Source: Tricholoma matsutake
Lineage: Eukaryota > Basidiomycota > Agaricomycetes > Agaricales > Tricholomataceae
Assembly: GCA_026075535.2 (NCBI GenBank)
Contig: AP026542.1
Span: 4,960,001 to 5,024,000 of the forward strand
Direction of reading: 5' to 3'
DNA: 64,000 nucleotides
Positions 44,797 to 56,699 of the stretch are shown in pieces. The notes below the pieces were generated by a model. It was not told the origin of the DNA. It worked only from the letters and a program-made list of their open reading frames with translations, and did not search any database. The first letter of the stretch is position 1; each line of letters starts with the position of its first letter. Position numbers and translations under genes: made by a program.

Positions 44797-45245
44797 TGTG
44801 GGAGGTTGATCATCTGGATCAGTGGGATTGGGGTCACCCCCAGGGCCATCAGGACCACTAGGGCCATCAGGTCTGCCGGGGGGGTCCGTCCTCTAGACCA
44901 GGATCTTCCAACCCAAAGTGTTCAGGCTGGTTGATGCCCCCTACGTACTCAAGGGGAGTTCTTGATCGAAAACCTTCCAGGTTGGCGGAAGGGTGTGGGG
45001 CATGGGTGGACATGAGATTGGCACTGATTGAAGAGGCTCCTGAGCCAATTTGTCAGAAGATGTTTGAGGGTCTGGAAGACAATCCGAAAGTAGTGGTGGG
45101 TCAAGGGTTGGAAAGGGTGGATCACTGGATTGCAGAGATCCCAGGAATAGTACCGGCATGTTGGGAATTTCTTGTTGTGCACTGGCGGGTCTCAGTAGGG
45201 GTCATAGAGTGGAATGAGATGAGTGAAGTGTGAGTTTGTATATAC

Positions 45246-45947
45246 TGTTAAGAACTGATCCTGGAAGGTACGTTGGAATCTGATCGGACCCTGCAGGTGT
45301 TGATAGTGGAAGGTTGTCAGGTCGTTGCAGATTCTGTGGGAGGGGAAATGGAAAGGACTTGGCTTCAGCTTGTAAGAAGCTGTGCCCTTCACCTCGTCTG
45401 GTGTCCTAATTTTAAGATGAAGGTTTGGAGGTAGAAGCGGGGAAGTGCAGGTAAATGTGGGGAGGAGTACGGAGGGACTTGGGTTAAGTTCAGATGAGAT
45501 TAGAACTTCAGAGGAAGACTAGAGGTTGAGTCAAAGGGAGTTCAGACTCTTTAGTGGACTGAGGTAGGAGTAGAAGGAGATTTAGATTGGCAGGTTTAAA
45601 GTCAAGTCTATGTCAATACACGAACTGAGGAATACAAGGCAAAACTAACTAAGCTTAAATACTGTAGTCCGGAATAAATGTGGAACAGGAACAAAGACTG
45701 CGGCAGTGTCTCGACTGTGTAGATAAATTACCTAGTGGGAGCCACACAGGAATCCATAGTCAAATTTGCAATAGAGACGGCAGCCTTGGGAAGGCAGCCA
45801 TGGGTGCTGTGCAAGGCGGCCTGGTGCACAGCAGTGTGGGCAGTTCAAGGCAGCCGGGAATGAAAGTGGGAAGAGTAGACAAATGTCGGGTTTGACATGT
45901 GGAAAAAGGTCAGATGGATCCGATTGGGCGAGGAACGGTTCTTGACA
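45246..45947 (-). repeat. 5' LTR of G3
   Basis: 702 bp; pairs with 38216-38888. Confidence 0.9.
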
Positions 45948-45952
45948 GATAT

Positions 45953-46367
45953 AAAACAATAAAGAACTTTGCAAATCATAAGATAAATGAAAGATGATAA
46001 GAAGGGAAACATATAGAGTCATGATTTATTGCGGGTACCTGTCCTATTGATCCAATATATCATCAAGATGTCAAAGCACCACAATTGCATCCTAGAATCC
46101 CATCGTCATGTCTCCTCATGTCCGGTGGTGCTCAATATGCAACGCACTAACTCATACAAGGTGTGCTGGGTGTGTCTGAAGGGCTGTGCAATAACCATAC
46201 AGTGGCCAATGGCGTTCGAGGTGCTGCGAAGTCGTTTGAACTTGCTCAAAGTATTGCAAAGTCATTTGAAGTCATTTGAAGTAGTTTTGGAGCTGTCTCA
46301 TGGGGTTTGTAGGGGTTCATAGGGGTTGGGAGTGTGTGTGTTGATGTGTCGATGCATTTGGAGATGT
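45953..46367. repeat. LTR-type repeat (family B), right part
   Basis: Continues 37667-38215 after removal of G3 and aligns with 57904-58317. It stops where another TGATGATACTC terminus begins (46368). Confidence 0.7.
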
Positions 46368-46661
46368 TGATGATACTCAACCTGGGAAAACCACCAAAAC
46401 AGCCGATGAGGCAACCAATGATATTTGCACAAGTCAGAGGAAGGGTACGAGACATTCCAAATGTTTGTGGTCCAACCTATGGGAAGACAACTAGTTGGTT
46501 CTAGTCGTAAAGGTAGTTCTATTAGAGATGAAGGTGTTTGGCATGGTCCGATGGAGTATTGATCGATATCGAGGACAATCGATGAGATCGATGGTGAATG
46601 ATGTTTATTGTCGAGGGTTGATGTGCAAAGTCTAGGGACTTCTTGGTGGATCAATAGTATA
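46368..46661. repeat. LTR-type repeat (family C), truncated
   Basis: Starts TGATGATACTCAACC and is directly abutted to family B. Only the first 15 bases or so and scattered words (AGTCAGAGGAAGGGTACGAG) match families A and B. It runs to the hairpin at 46662. Confidence 0.5.
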
Positions 46662-46702
46662 CAAAGGTTATAGCCGATGGCCACCATTGGCTATAACCTT
46701 TG
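46662..46702. repeat. 19-bp hairpin
   Basis: CAAAGGTTATAGCCGATGG - CCA - CCATTGGCTATAACCTTTG with one mismatch; overlaps the presumed start of the next gene. Confidence 0.85.
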
Positions 46703-48194
46703 CCTGTCTGGTTCCCCCACCACTGGGTCTAACACCCTTCCCATTGCATCAGAGCAACCGTGGCTTGCTAACATGTGGGGGATCCTCAGCACATACCTCT
46801 CCATCAAAAGAAAATGCAGACGGCCCCACTATAGACCCACCCTCTCCATGTACAGATTTGGAGGATGATGAGTCAGAAAATGTGGCCAACCACCAGCAGA
46901 CATCTCCCTCCTCTCGTTCTCCGAATCTTCAAATAATCAACATGAATTATAACCCTCAGCTAAAAGTCAACAAGTCCTTTCCTCTGGATGGTAAAGATCA
47001 AGCGGCAGTCCTGCAATGGACAAACACTCACCATCGTCATGCCAAAATGGCTCCCAAGGCCCAAGATATTGATGCTCTGGAGAAAATGGTGAGTTTGACA
47101 TTTAATCTCAGTCTCATTGAGTAAACCTTTTATACACCATGTAGTTGAAAAAGCAATTGGAGCATGGGAAGAAGAAATCTGTAAAAGATTACATTCAAAT
47201 GTCATCCATTGATCTAAAAGGGTATGTCATTGATCTATTACCTGGGTGAAACATGACACGATAACCAACTCTTGGATGCATTATAGAGAAACATTGTGTT
47301 TGAATGGCGTTAAAAGCCAACCCCTACTGTTTATATGTCCAGATATGCCTCCAGAGGTGGGTGGACCTATACTGGATGACCTGCAATGCGTTTTCCAGAA
47401 TTCAATTGTGGATATTGACTCTGAAAAGGAAGAAGAAAAACAAAGGGCAGAGCCAAATTGTCTTCTAGTCTCCATTTCATTTGGTACAACAGATACTTTA
47501 CCCATGTAAGTGATAAAACCAAACAAAATATGCAGCCAGCTACTGAAAGTTTGCAAAGGGTCATGGGGCGCCAACTGATATAGACATTGAATGTCTTCAA
47601 AGAGAAGGGAAGCGCAAAACAAATACAAGCCAGTTTGTTCCCAGGGCTTCCAAGGAGATGAAGGACAATATGAAAGAGTATGTACTGCTGTCAGCGTCTC
47701 TACAACATGTCTTTGAATGGCAAAAGGTCAAGGTAAAGGTTTATGTCTTTGAACTCAATGAATATTTCTGATACAAGAAATTATTTCCACAGTTGGAATC
47801 TACCCTTCCTGAAGCTTACAATATTCTGAAGACATATGCTGACAGTCTCCCAAATGAAGAACAATCTCCAGCTTACCCCTTTATGGGATATGTTGCCAAT
47901 CTCAATGTTGTGACACTTTGTCACCATGATAAGGGAGACAAGGATTGGTGTTTGGTTATTGTTGCCTCGGATTGTGAAGGTGGTGAGATTGTGTTTCATG
48001 AACTGGGACTGGTGGTTGAGTTGAGGAGTGAAGACTGCGTCATTTTCAAATCTGCTGAAATAAGTCATTTTAACCTTCACTACAAAGGTCTCAGGGCTTC
48101 TCTGGTTCTTCATTCTGATAGAAGCTTTGATTCTTGGGTGAAAGACAGGAATGGTTGGCAGAATCATTACATGTTTAGTGGTAGCATTACTTAG
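46687..48194 (+). CDS. TET/JBP-like 2-oxoglutarate/Fe(II) dioxygenase
   Basis: Multi-exon gene: exons about 46687-47088, 47145-47221, 47287-47505, then near 47587-47727, and 47793-48194 (TAG). The last exon holds a double-stranded beta-helix core: HHD in LCHHDKGDKDWCLVI (HxD iron ligands), GGEIVFHELGL, then ISHFN (distal His) and GLRASLVLHSDR (Arg that binds 2-oxoglutarate). Basidiomycete TET/JBP family proteins carry this pattern; they oxidise 5-methylcytosine in other lineages. The N-terminus is low complexity and its start lies in a hairpin, so the 5' end may be lost. The junction near 47540-47590 gives no clean frame and may be broken. The DUF6532-like gene follows 65 bp later on the same strand. 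Confidence 0.72.
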
Positions 48195-48258
48195 CCAATG
48201 TTAACTGTCCTCCAGCTCACGTAACAGGGTGACATGTCATCTCTTTGCTTTTTCAACC

Positions 48259-50217
48259 ATGACACTCACCACTAGAAAAAGTGCTGCAGCTGCTGCCAGT
48301 CCACAAGAGGCTGCCCCCCCTCCCTCTAAAGGTAAAGCAAAGCCCAAGCCAACAGCTAACATAAATTCTGGGGGAAAAAAGAAAGGTCAACCTGCCATAG
48401 CAATGGATTCCAACAACTCTGTTACCAAACCTCTAACACCTGCCGAAATACAACTCCTCAAGCAACTAACTTCCAGAAGTCGTGTGTCTGCACAGGCTCA
48501 GAAATACCAAGAGGATGCAGGTATTCACCCACTATTTTGCATTCCATGCCCTCAAGCTGATATATTTACCATTTACTGCATTTGACAGAGTTAAGGAAAC
48601 GTAATGCAGATCAACTGGCATTGGAGGGAGGAAGTGACGATGAAGAAGAAGACCCTGCTCCTGTTCCTCCTGCAAAGCATCAAAAGGGCAACCCACTACG
48701 CCCACACCCAGTATTAGATGATGACGAGGAGGATATTGCAGATGATATACAGGTTCCTGATGATGTGGAGGATAACACTGGAAATCAAGATAACAATGAG
48801 GACATACCAGGAGATGACGATGACGATGACCTGGATGCCAGGAATCCTGATCCTTTCAACAGCAATGGTGCAAGTGTTTCCTATATTACATCCACTCCCC
48901 TCTTTGACCTCCCTATACAATCAGCTCAAGATCAATGTGCCCAAGTTCAAGCCATTTTTGAAGTTGGGTAGCTCTCATTCTAGGTCCACCTCTCGTTCCA
49001 TGACTCCCATGACACCCACCACTCCCGCTATCTCAACAAAAGGAAACCACAAAATTCGGGAAAACCAATTCTCTCCTGATACTATACGACTTACTCAGGC
49101 GTCCAAGTCTCTTCTTAGACAACACATGGCCTTGGGAGAAGTTTTTCAGGGTGTCAAGGTAGATACCAGAGACAATTCCTTTGGGATGTTATACATGCTG
49201 CTTCTATTGTGGGAGACAGCTCACCAGGTGGTGTATCATTGGCAGATGCTTTTGATGAAGTAAAAGGGAATAGTCTGAAGAAGGAGCTTTTGCCTGGCTG
49301 CATAATTCTTTTTATTTATGTGGCTATTCCTTTCTAAATTTTGTATACTTTAGGTCTGGTTGGACTGCGGCACATTGTTGAACAGCATCATCACAAAAGC
49401 TCGGTGTTTAGTCAAGGGTGCTTATGGACTACCTGGCAAGATGACAAGGGATGAATTGGTAGTCACTGTCAAATGGCTTACAGATCAAGCGGTGTTTGCA
49501 TATGGAGGGGTGGATATCCAAGTAAGTTTGTCATTTATCAACAACTATCTATGGTAACAATAATTTTGTCAAGGCGAAGTCATACAACTCATCAGAACTG
49601 CTAAGCAACAACATCATATATGACTTGGTCTTAGCTCAGTGGTTTCCAACCAAAGCCAAAGCAGATTTAGGAGCCACAAGAGTAATGGCTTCGGAGCAAA
49701 GGATCTCTGAGTCAGTTTTGCTAATCTCACTGGCAGCGGTAAGCTGTAACTTTATTTGTGTCATTCTTTTTACCATTGGATTGATTGGATTGATTGAATT
49801 CTTAGATTGAACACGTTATCAAGGAGTTTCAAACAGGAGTCTATATGAAGATCTCCTTTACGGATGACATTCTCAAATCAGGGTAAGTGCTGTGCAATTT
49901 TTTGGACCTGGGGGTGTCTCGATGTTATTTATTGTATTCTTTAGATACTTCCGCCATAAAGCTACTTGGTCGATCTTGGTACAGAAGTGCCCCACTTGGA
50001 CAAAGCAATATCTGTCCAATTTATATCATCGCGTCATGTGTGTAGCTGGTTTTTATTGATCACTCATATATTAACTTATCAATTAATTTTTATTAGCAGT
50101 CAAAGTAGTCTGTCGTTTCTGGAAGAGGAGGAGGGTAGTGGTGAGGATGGAGATAAGGATCTTGTAGCTGTTGATTTTGCAGCTTTGGAGGCCCAAGCTA
50201 AGGCAGTGGTATTGTAG
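48259..50217 (+). CDS. DUF6532-like protein, possibly pseudogenised
   Basis: Exon 1 from ATG 48259 to 48520 (Ala/Lys/Pro-rich), intron 48521-48588, then an acidic exon (GGSDDEEEDP...DDDDDDLD). Frame changes near 48960 and 49175 are needed to continue, so indels or missed introns. Later exons are clean: WLDCGTLLNSIITKARCLV (from 49354), SYNSSELLSNNIIYDLVL (from 49575), EHVIKEFQTGVYMKI (from 49806), RHKATWSILVQKC (from 49946) and an acidic tail to TAG 50217. The helix order and the spacing of the EHVIKEFQTG block recall DUF6532 of Agaricomycetes; function unknown. The 1-7635 pseudogene is a distant relative. Confidence 0.6.
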
Positions 50218-50770
50218 TAATTTACCAGTGTTGTTTTTATACTATTCCATAAATGCTATCATCATTGTGGACTGTCAAAGCTGACAAGGCTGAGAGGATA
50301 TGGAAAATTGAGCAATCTGAAAGGCCCTCTATATGGCTTTTAATGATATTTGTGTGACCTTGAGATGCCTTGAGATACCCTGGTAATGGCATTCAACCTC
50401 AACACTTGTTCTTCTGAGTCCCTGGGAGAACTTTTGAGCTTTGGAGCCTTGAAAGCTCTGGGAGCATCTGGGAGCAACCCAAAGTCTCTGAAGGTGTCCT
50501 GGGACACAAGTCATTTTCCCTGATGGCTATGAAGTGTTGGAATGGTTACTAGTGCTAACAATAAGAGGATCAAAGGAAGATCGAGGACGACGATGGTCAC
50601 AGAGGTTTCTCATCGATCAAGAAAATTTGTAGAAGCTTAGATTGTTCTCGAGGATAGACTGGATTCTTAGAACTTTATATGAGGTGATATGTAAAGATGA
50701 TTTCCTGTTATTTCCAAGTAGATACTACAGAGTTTTATATTTTTTAAAAGAAACTTCCTGACATGGTATA
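50218..50770. other. Non-coding, nothing recognised
   Basis: TTGGGAG/CTTTGAG-rich degenerate sequence of the kind seen inside the LTR-type repeats; the boundary of the family A copy is not clear. Confidence 0.4.
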
Positions 50771-51399
50771 AGAAACATGTGTAGAACATGAGGCAAAAGA
50801 TATGAGTTAAGACACAAGGCCAAAAAGGAGACTGGAATCTGAACAAGAAAGAGATATATCATATGATGAAGGAGTAATAAAGGGTATAGAACTAAAAAGG
50901 GACTGTCCTTTGTGTATAAACCATGCTAAGTCTCACAATAATCCATCCAGTGGGTTCTGTACGCGATAGGGACTTGGAACGAGGCTAACCTATTATCAGC
51001 AGGTTTGAACATGAGTTGGAATACTCCCTGGCGCATGGTATTCCACCACTTAGATAATGAATGCAGTGCCCGATGTTGCTCGTAGTTTCTTGATATCAAT
51101 TGATAACGCTCGACAATGGTCGACAATGTTCGATCGCAGTCGCGGTTGTTCAAAGTTGATCGGGGATGTTCGATGTTCATTCAGAGGGATCTTAGGGGCT
51201 TTCAAGGTAGTCCTAAGGTTGTGCGATGTGGTTTCTCAGTACGATCGATGTCGCTGGTGATGTTTTGATGCAGTCAATATGATATCGTGATCAATAGACT
51301 GGGTTGCGCTGCATCTGGGACATCATAGGAGTTAGCCGATGTGATTAGAATGTGGTTGAAATGGTGAATCGGCCTTTGAGCTGAAAAGACAACCTATCA
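50771..51399 (-). repeat. Family A LTR (3' LTR of truncated gypsy element G4)
   Basis: Aligns with 30160-30945, ending ...GACAACCTATCA at 51399. On the minus strand AGTAAGGGGGAGGA (51400-51413) abuts it, a polypurine tract. That makes this the 3' LTR of a minus-strand element whose body lies to the right. Confidence 0.75.
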
Positions 51400-51490
51400 T
51401 CCTCCCCCTTACTGAAATTCTGACCGTCCCGGTCAGTCGAGCCGAAATAACCGGGTCATGTGACATTGTTGATTGTTGATTTAAGATGCG

Positions 51491-52935
51491 TTGTGGTTCG
51501 AACTTCTCTCCTTTCATTCGATCTCCTTCATCAACCTCCTCGACAGTGTGTCTATCCTCGCTGAACTCGCCCTTCCCATCCTCGATCATGCCAAATCGAT
51601 GCCCGAGGCTGGCAAGGCCAAAGAATTTGACTTCGAAATCTGGGGTCAAGGTTTTTGTGAGAAAATGGTGTGTTTTTCCCTTTCCTTTGTTTATCTGCTT
51701 TCTGACCTCGTTGATAGGCTGAATACAACGATCTGATCAGATCGTTTGATGAGGCACGCAATGATCATGTGCAGGCGATGTTGGATGAGGCGATCGGCCT
51801 GTTTGCACCTTTTGCTCACAAGGCTTGGGTTTCTTGGGGTGGCAAATATCTATTTGAGGAATACTCAACAAAGATTGAGGAAGAGAGGCAGAGAGAGGAG
51901 AAGAGGGAGGCTCGGCAGGTGGCCATCGAGGCCAAGGCAAAGAGGATCAAGGAGCGATGGGACATGCTGGTTGAGGTGCGTCGAGCATTCTTGGCCGAGG
52001 TTTGCGCCAAAAGTGTTTCAAAGGATGAGTTCCATAATCGTACTGCTGCTCTCGAGGTGATGCACCTCTCGATCGATTGAGACGAGGCCAAAGAAGAAGA
52101 AACTCTGGTCGATGACCTACTGGTCATTGAGCAGATTGTCGAGAAGAGGAAGGCCGATGAGATGGACGAGGAGGAGGAGGGTGAGGATGAGCTCAATCAG
52201 GAGCCCGTAGCAGCAAAGCAGGTTCAATTGGAGGAAGGTGACTTGATCACCTTCCATGGGCCAGTAAGTCTTCTTTTGATGTCGATATTGTGCAAACTAA
52301 TCAGGTTTTCGATTTTGATTTAGTGTGATCGTTGTGCAGGATTGAGGACATCGCAGGAATGTATCGTCGAGGAGGGCACCCCAAAGTGCAAGTGATACAC
52401 TCAAGGGCTGCAGGGGTGTTACTGGGAGGGAGTATCAAGGCGAGGACTCCAACGAGGTGAGTCGAGGAAAAAGGTGGGCTCCAAGTGAGCAACAAAGAGT
52501 ACAGGGGAGTCAATGGAGTTGTCGACTCCAAGGCATAGTAAGTGAAATTGCTCAATAACCACTATGATTGCTAATTTGTGTGATTACTTAGCTATACGCA
52601 TCTGGGCTATCCAGCCCATCAAAAACGCAGAGGCCAGGCCCTCAAAAGTTGATGAGTGCCCGAAATGAACGATGAAGGGGAAGGGGAAATTGGCTGAGAA
52701 GGAGAAAGGGAAGGGGAAGGGGAAGGGGAAAGCTAGAGAACAAGAAGTCAAACCAGAGATCGCAGGTCTGGTTGAGGGGGCATCGATGGCAGTCGAGGAT
52801 GAGATGATGCAGTCAGATGCAGCACGACTCCAGCGTTGGTATCTCACGGAAGTCCTGGTGCGGAAAAAGCTGGAGGTGGAGGTTTTGATGGAGGAAATTG
52901 AGGTGTTGGAGAGGAAGTGGGAGGAATCCCAGTAG
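51491..52935 (+). pseudogene. Antisense accessory gene of G4, Zn2Cys6-like
   Basis: The same position and direction as the extra gene of G3. Exon 1 has ILAELALPILDHAKSM; an intron at about 51669-51719 follows; then YNDLIRSFDEARNDHVQAML, a charged coiled coil (KIEEERQREEKREARQVAIE) and an acidic stretch. After an intron (about 52264-52322) comes PCDRC...QEC...PKCK*Y...QGCYWEG, equivalent to the G3 cysteine block with one TGA and one Tyr for Cys. The last part is KGKGKGKARE and a leucine-rich end (LEVEVLMEEIEVLERKW) at 52935. Stops at 52078 and 52394 (both TGA) mark it as decayed. Start codon uncertain. Confidence 0.62.
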
Positions 52936-53274
52936 ATGTTTGTTTTATTGTTTTAATTTTATTGTTTTTCTTGTGTCTGAGTGAAATAAGTTTGAAATGA
53001 GAAATATCGCATATGCTCAAAGCCAAGAAATGTAAGATATATGCAAAGAAACATAGGAGAGAAAAAGAAAAAGAAAGTAAGATGGACAATTTATCAAAAC
53101 GAGACATAGGGGAAAGGCTCAGAACTCCTTCATAGCCGAAAAACCCCGTCGAGGTTGCGCAAACACATTTCGAATGATATCGCGACTTGTAATAGTATAC
53201 TGTTATAAGATTGAGAGTTTTGTTTCAATATTGCAAGTAAGGAAAATAAAAGGAAAATGATCTATTCATCTTTG

Positions 53275-53815
53275 TCGACGATCGTCAATATCGAAGAAGT
53301 TCGGAGGAAGGGGAATCAATTTTTGTGCTAGATAGGGTAGAACTCAGAAAGCAGCTACTGGTCAATGAAGAACTGAACCATTGAGCTCGCAAAGAATATA
53401 AGTGCCACCATAGTTTTGTGCGATAACAATGAGTGGGCCGAGATATCGAGCTCACATTTTTCAATTAAGGGCTTTCTCAATCTGTGTGTTTCGCATGAGT
53501 ACAAGGTCACCTTTTTTGAAATTGTAGTCTTGAATCATTCACTTGTGAACTTCTTCAAAGTGTTTTGCAGCTTCTCGTTGAGCAGTGTAGACTCTAGAGT
53601 AGAGTACTTCGAGATCAGTCGAACGTTTCTGTAGTGCAATAGCACATCGGGTGATGAGATTGGTGGAGGAAAGTATCAAGTCAGGTGGCGGCTGTAGATA
53701 TGTTGCTTCTGAGATGTCGAGAGGGATGAGTGGATGAGAACCTGTGATCATAAAATAGGGCGAACAGCCCATTTGTTTTCGAACTGTTACCCGTTCTGCC
53801 CACAATAGTAGCTGG
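53275..53815 (-). pseudogene. Ty3/gypsy pol 3' fragment (G4)
   Basis: Read right to left: LLLWAERVTVRKQMGCSPYFM, GSHPLIPLDISEATY, then GDLVLMRN...ARYLGPLIVIAQNYGGTYI. This is the integrase C-terminal region of a common Agaricomycete gypsy lineage, with TGA/TAA breaks. gag, protease, RT and the 5' LTR are missing; the element is cut at about 53815. Convergent with 51491-52935, as in G3. Confidence 0.8.
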
Positions 53816-53919
53816 CATTATTGTTAACAATCTATCGGTGCTAGTCGATAGGCCATTGTGCACAGTACCGATGATTTTATTACAATGACATTGTAATAGA
53901 TATCCGATAGACGTAGTAG

Positions 53920-54260
53920 ATTGTTAATGATTGTAGATGGTACCACAACCAACTGTAATACATTGTTAATGGTATTGGGGCCCATTGTTAATCATTGTAA
54001 ATGGTACTGGGGCCTATTGTTAATCATTGTAAATGGTACTGGCATCCATTGTAATACATTGTTAATAGTTGTAAATGGTACTGGCACCCATTGTAATACA
54101 TTGTTAATCATTGTAAATGGTACTGGGGCCCATTGTTAATCATTGTAAATGGTACTGCCATCCATTGTAATACATTGTTAATTGTTGTAAATGGTACTGG
54201 GGCCTATTGTTAATCATTATAAATGGTACTGGCACCCATTGTTAATGCTTGCAAATAATA
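53920..54260. repeat. Minisatellite with two alternating unit lengths
   Basis: Units of about 32 and 42 bp built on ATTGTTAATCATTGTAAATG and GTACTGG followed by GGCCC or CACCC. The longer unit has an added TGTAATACATTG. About ten units, becoming degenerate after 54250. Confidence 0.88.
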
Positions 54261-54452
54261 TTTGAACTATTGTAAATCATTGCTAATGAATAAATAGTAT
54301 TTCACTCTATTTTAAGTCATAGCAGAAAATATTGCCAAACAAATGTGATTATAATCCTAGTCTATTGGATACCACAAAGTATAATTAATGTGGATGAGTA
54401 ATTTGAGATCTGATAAATGTTAGTTTGATCTAAAAAAAAGGACACCACATAC

Positions 54453-56530
54453 TTTTTTGTGGCAGGCAATTCCCCATTTTCAGTGTCGTCAATCCCTCGC
54501 TTTTTTCCCTGATCCTCTCTGGCATCCAAGGCAATCTTTAGCTGGACCAAAGTCCAACTAACTGCTGTTTTAAGGCGAGGCAAATCAGAATCACCAGAAG
54601 AAGTATTACCTTGCATCCACCAAGCCAAAGCAAGAATAACCACAAGAAAGCCATTCGCTCCACCAGATAACAGCTGTGACCATGAAGGGTCAGAGGGTAT
54701 AAGTTGAGAGAGTTCATCACCCCACCAGCCTGGCTGAATAGCCTTCCACCATGCAAACCAGTGATTGCCAAAATCTTTGATATTCTTCAACTGTGGCATT
54801 TGATTGGCTTGTAACTGCTGGCCATTCTTCAGCCATACTCCAATCTCACCAGGTCAATTCTTGGTAGGCAAACGCTAGACATTGCTACTATTAGATTGTG
54901 AATTGGTAATTAGCTAGCACTTACAGTTTTTGGTGGATTTTCAGTCTCAAACAAAACCCAGTTTTTCAATAGATTGACCCAAACTCTTCATCCAAAATCT
55001 TCTTCAAGAAAGGAAGAATAGCAATGACAGCACTGTCTGCTTTGTTGGCTGTAGGAAGTTGGGGTACAATAATATCATCACTGGAAGGTGTGGAAGCAGA
55101 GAATGATATCAGCAATGCTGCATTTGGAAGGGTTTCAGTTGCCTTCACAGGTGACAGTGCCCTTGTCATGTCTCCAGCATTAGAAGCAGCTCTTCATTTG
55201 CATTAGCCTCATAGTCAAAGCAAATAAGTATTGCTTACTTCGTTTTCTTGCCCTTTCCCTTTTTTGATGATTTGTTGATCAAATTCGAAGCCCCTTTACC
55301 CAATCCTAGTTCATGTAATAATTGATTATTTCTTGCAATATTACTCGCTCGTTCCTTCTCATAATCAGAAAGTTTCACAGTAGATGCAAAAGGGGTAGCA
55401 TTGACATCAGCAGGTGCAGAAGGGGTAGTATCGACATCAGCAGGTGCAGGAGTGGCTTCATGTGAGAGACCTTCCAATGCTTGGGAATCACAAGTCTTCT
55501 TATCTATTGCAAACAATGAGCTCTGAATACTGGATGCTTTTAAGACTGTCACCATAAGCAGCTTCAAGAAACCTATCGAAGTGCAATAGAAAATCATTGT
55601 TATATGAGCTTCCCAGAAACTGGGCCAATGATTGACCCTTTAATGTAGTTCCTTCATTCAAGCTATCAATTTGAAGGTTAGATTCATGAGAAATGATGGG
55701 TCAAGTCACTTACACAAGAGTTTGAATGGCACCTCCTTCTTGAGGCATTGGTCCTCCCACAATGATTGTACAAGCCCAACCTGTTTGCCTGGCAATATTC
55801 TTGGCAGCATCTTCAATTGTATGAGGGAGCATGTCAATATGGCTATTGCAAATTAGAATATAATTCAAGTCATGATGGCCCAGATTTGCAACACGTACTT
55901 TTGTAGCATGTGATTGGGATTATCACCTTCACTGTCCATGGACTTATACTCTTGCCAAAACTCTTCTACCTTTTCCTTGGTGGTTTCATCAGCTGAATTG
56001 TACCATTCCTGCATCTTCTGGTTATGAAAGGTAAAGTGATCGTGATGTGTAAACTCCTTAGTCAGATTGGCTTCTTTATGTGCTTCCCACTCAGTGTTGA
56101 ACTTTGGTTTAAGCTCTTCTCCATATAATTTTGCAAATGCTTGCCAGTGATGTAATAGTTGTGAAATGCTCTTGAGATTTAGAACCTTTTGAGTGCCAGA
56201 ACCCAAACTCGAACCATGACTCTTATTATAAATCCAATCATGAATTCGCTGCCCAATATTATCATATGCCGAACAAAAGTATACAAGTGTTGGACAACTT
56301 ACCTTTTCACTTGTCTTGAGCTTGAGGAGTTTTGCATGCTCCTCATTTCCTTTTGTGAACTCTATCTCCTTAGCAGATGGGGCATCGGCAGGCCATTTGT
56401 TGTGGAAGTCTTCATAAACTTTAGCAAGAAAGGTGGGAACTGTTTTACTCTCCTGTGCTTTGTGAAACCCTGCAAGCAGGTTGTAAAGCCAGGCATGCTG
56501 CTCAGGAGTCGTCCAAGCTGCTTTTGGCAT
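54453..56530 (-). CDS. Conserved hypothetical protein of Agaricomycetes
   Basis: Start MPKAAWTTPEQHAWL at 56530, preferred to 56614 because related proteins begin there. Exon 1 ends at 56303; intron 56249-56302; exon 2 (RIHDWIYNKSHGSSLG...WQAFAKLYGEELK) to 55899; intron 55843-55898; exon 3 (IDMLPHTIEDAAKNIARQ...IIVGGPMPQEG) to about 55714. Then comes a Pro/Ala/Asp-rich exon with NIARNNQLLHELGL (55597-55235) and a last block with WGDELSQL, SGGANGFLVVILALAWW and VSWTLVQLKIALDA, ending near 54453. Low-complexity linkers separate the blocks. Function unknown. Stops between 54800 and 55170 suggest it is broken or is two genes. Confidence 0.55.
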
Positions 56531-56699
56531 AGTAGTGAAAATTGCAAAGAAATTTGGAGATATGTGCAATGTGACAAGCAAGGCAAACCCCACGTGATCG
56601 TGTTTCACAGCCAAGCCACGTCCTTACTGCAGGTTTTGCAATTAAAATACATTGTGAATAGATTTATTATTGGTACAGTACTACATTAACAGTACCTAC

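Larger units (their letters stand above)
38216..45947 (-). mobile_element. Ty3/gypsy element G3 with an antisense extra gene
   Basis: 7.7 kb. LTRs 38216-38888 and 45246-45947 with ends TGTTAAGAAC / GTTCTTGACA on the plus strand; 5-bp duplication GATAT (38211-38215 and 45948-45952). gag-pol is on the minus strand (44796-40128). A polypurine tract (minus strand AAGGGGGAAATAC) abuts the left LTR at 38889, which is therefore the 3' LTR. Between pol and that LTR a spliced gene runs on the plus strand (39024-40027), tail to tail with pol. Confidence 0.93.
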
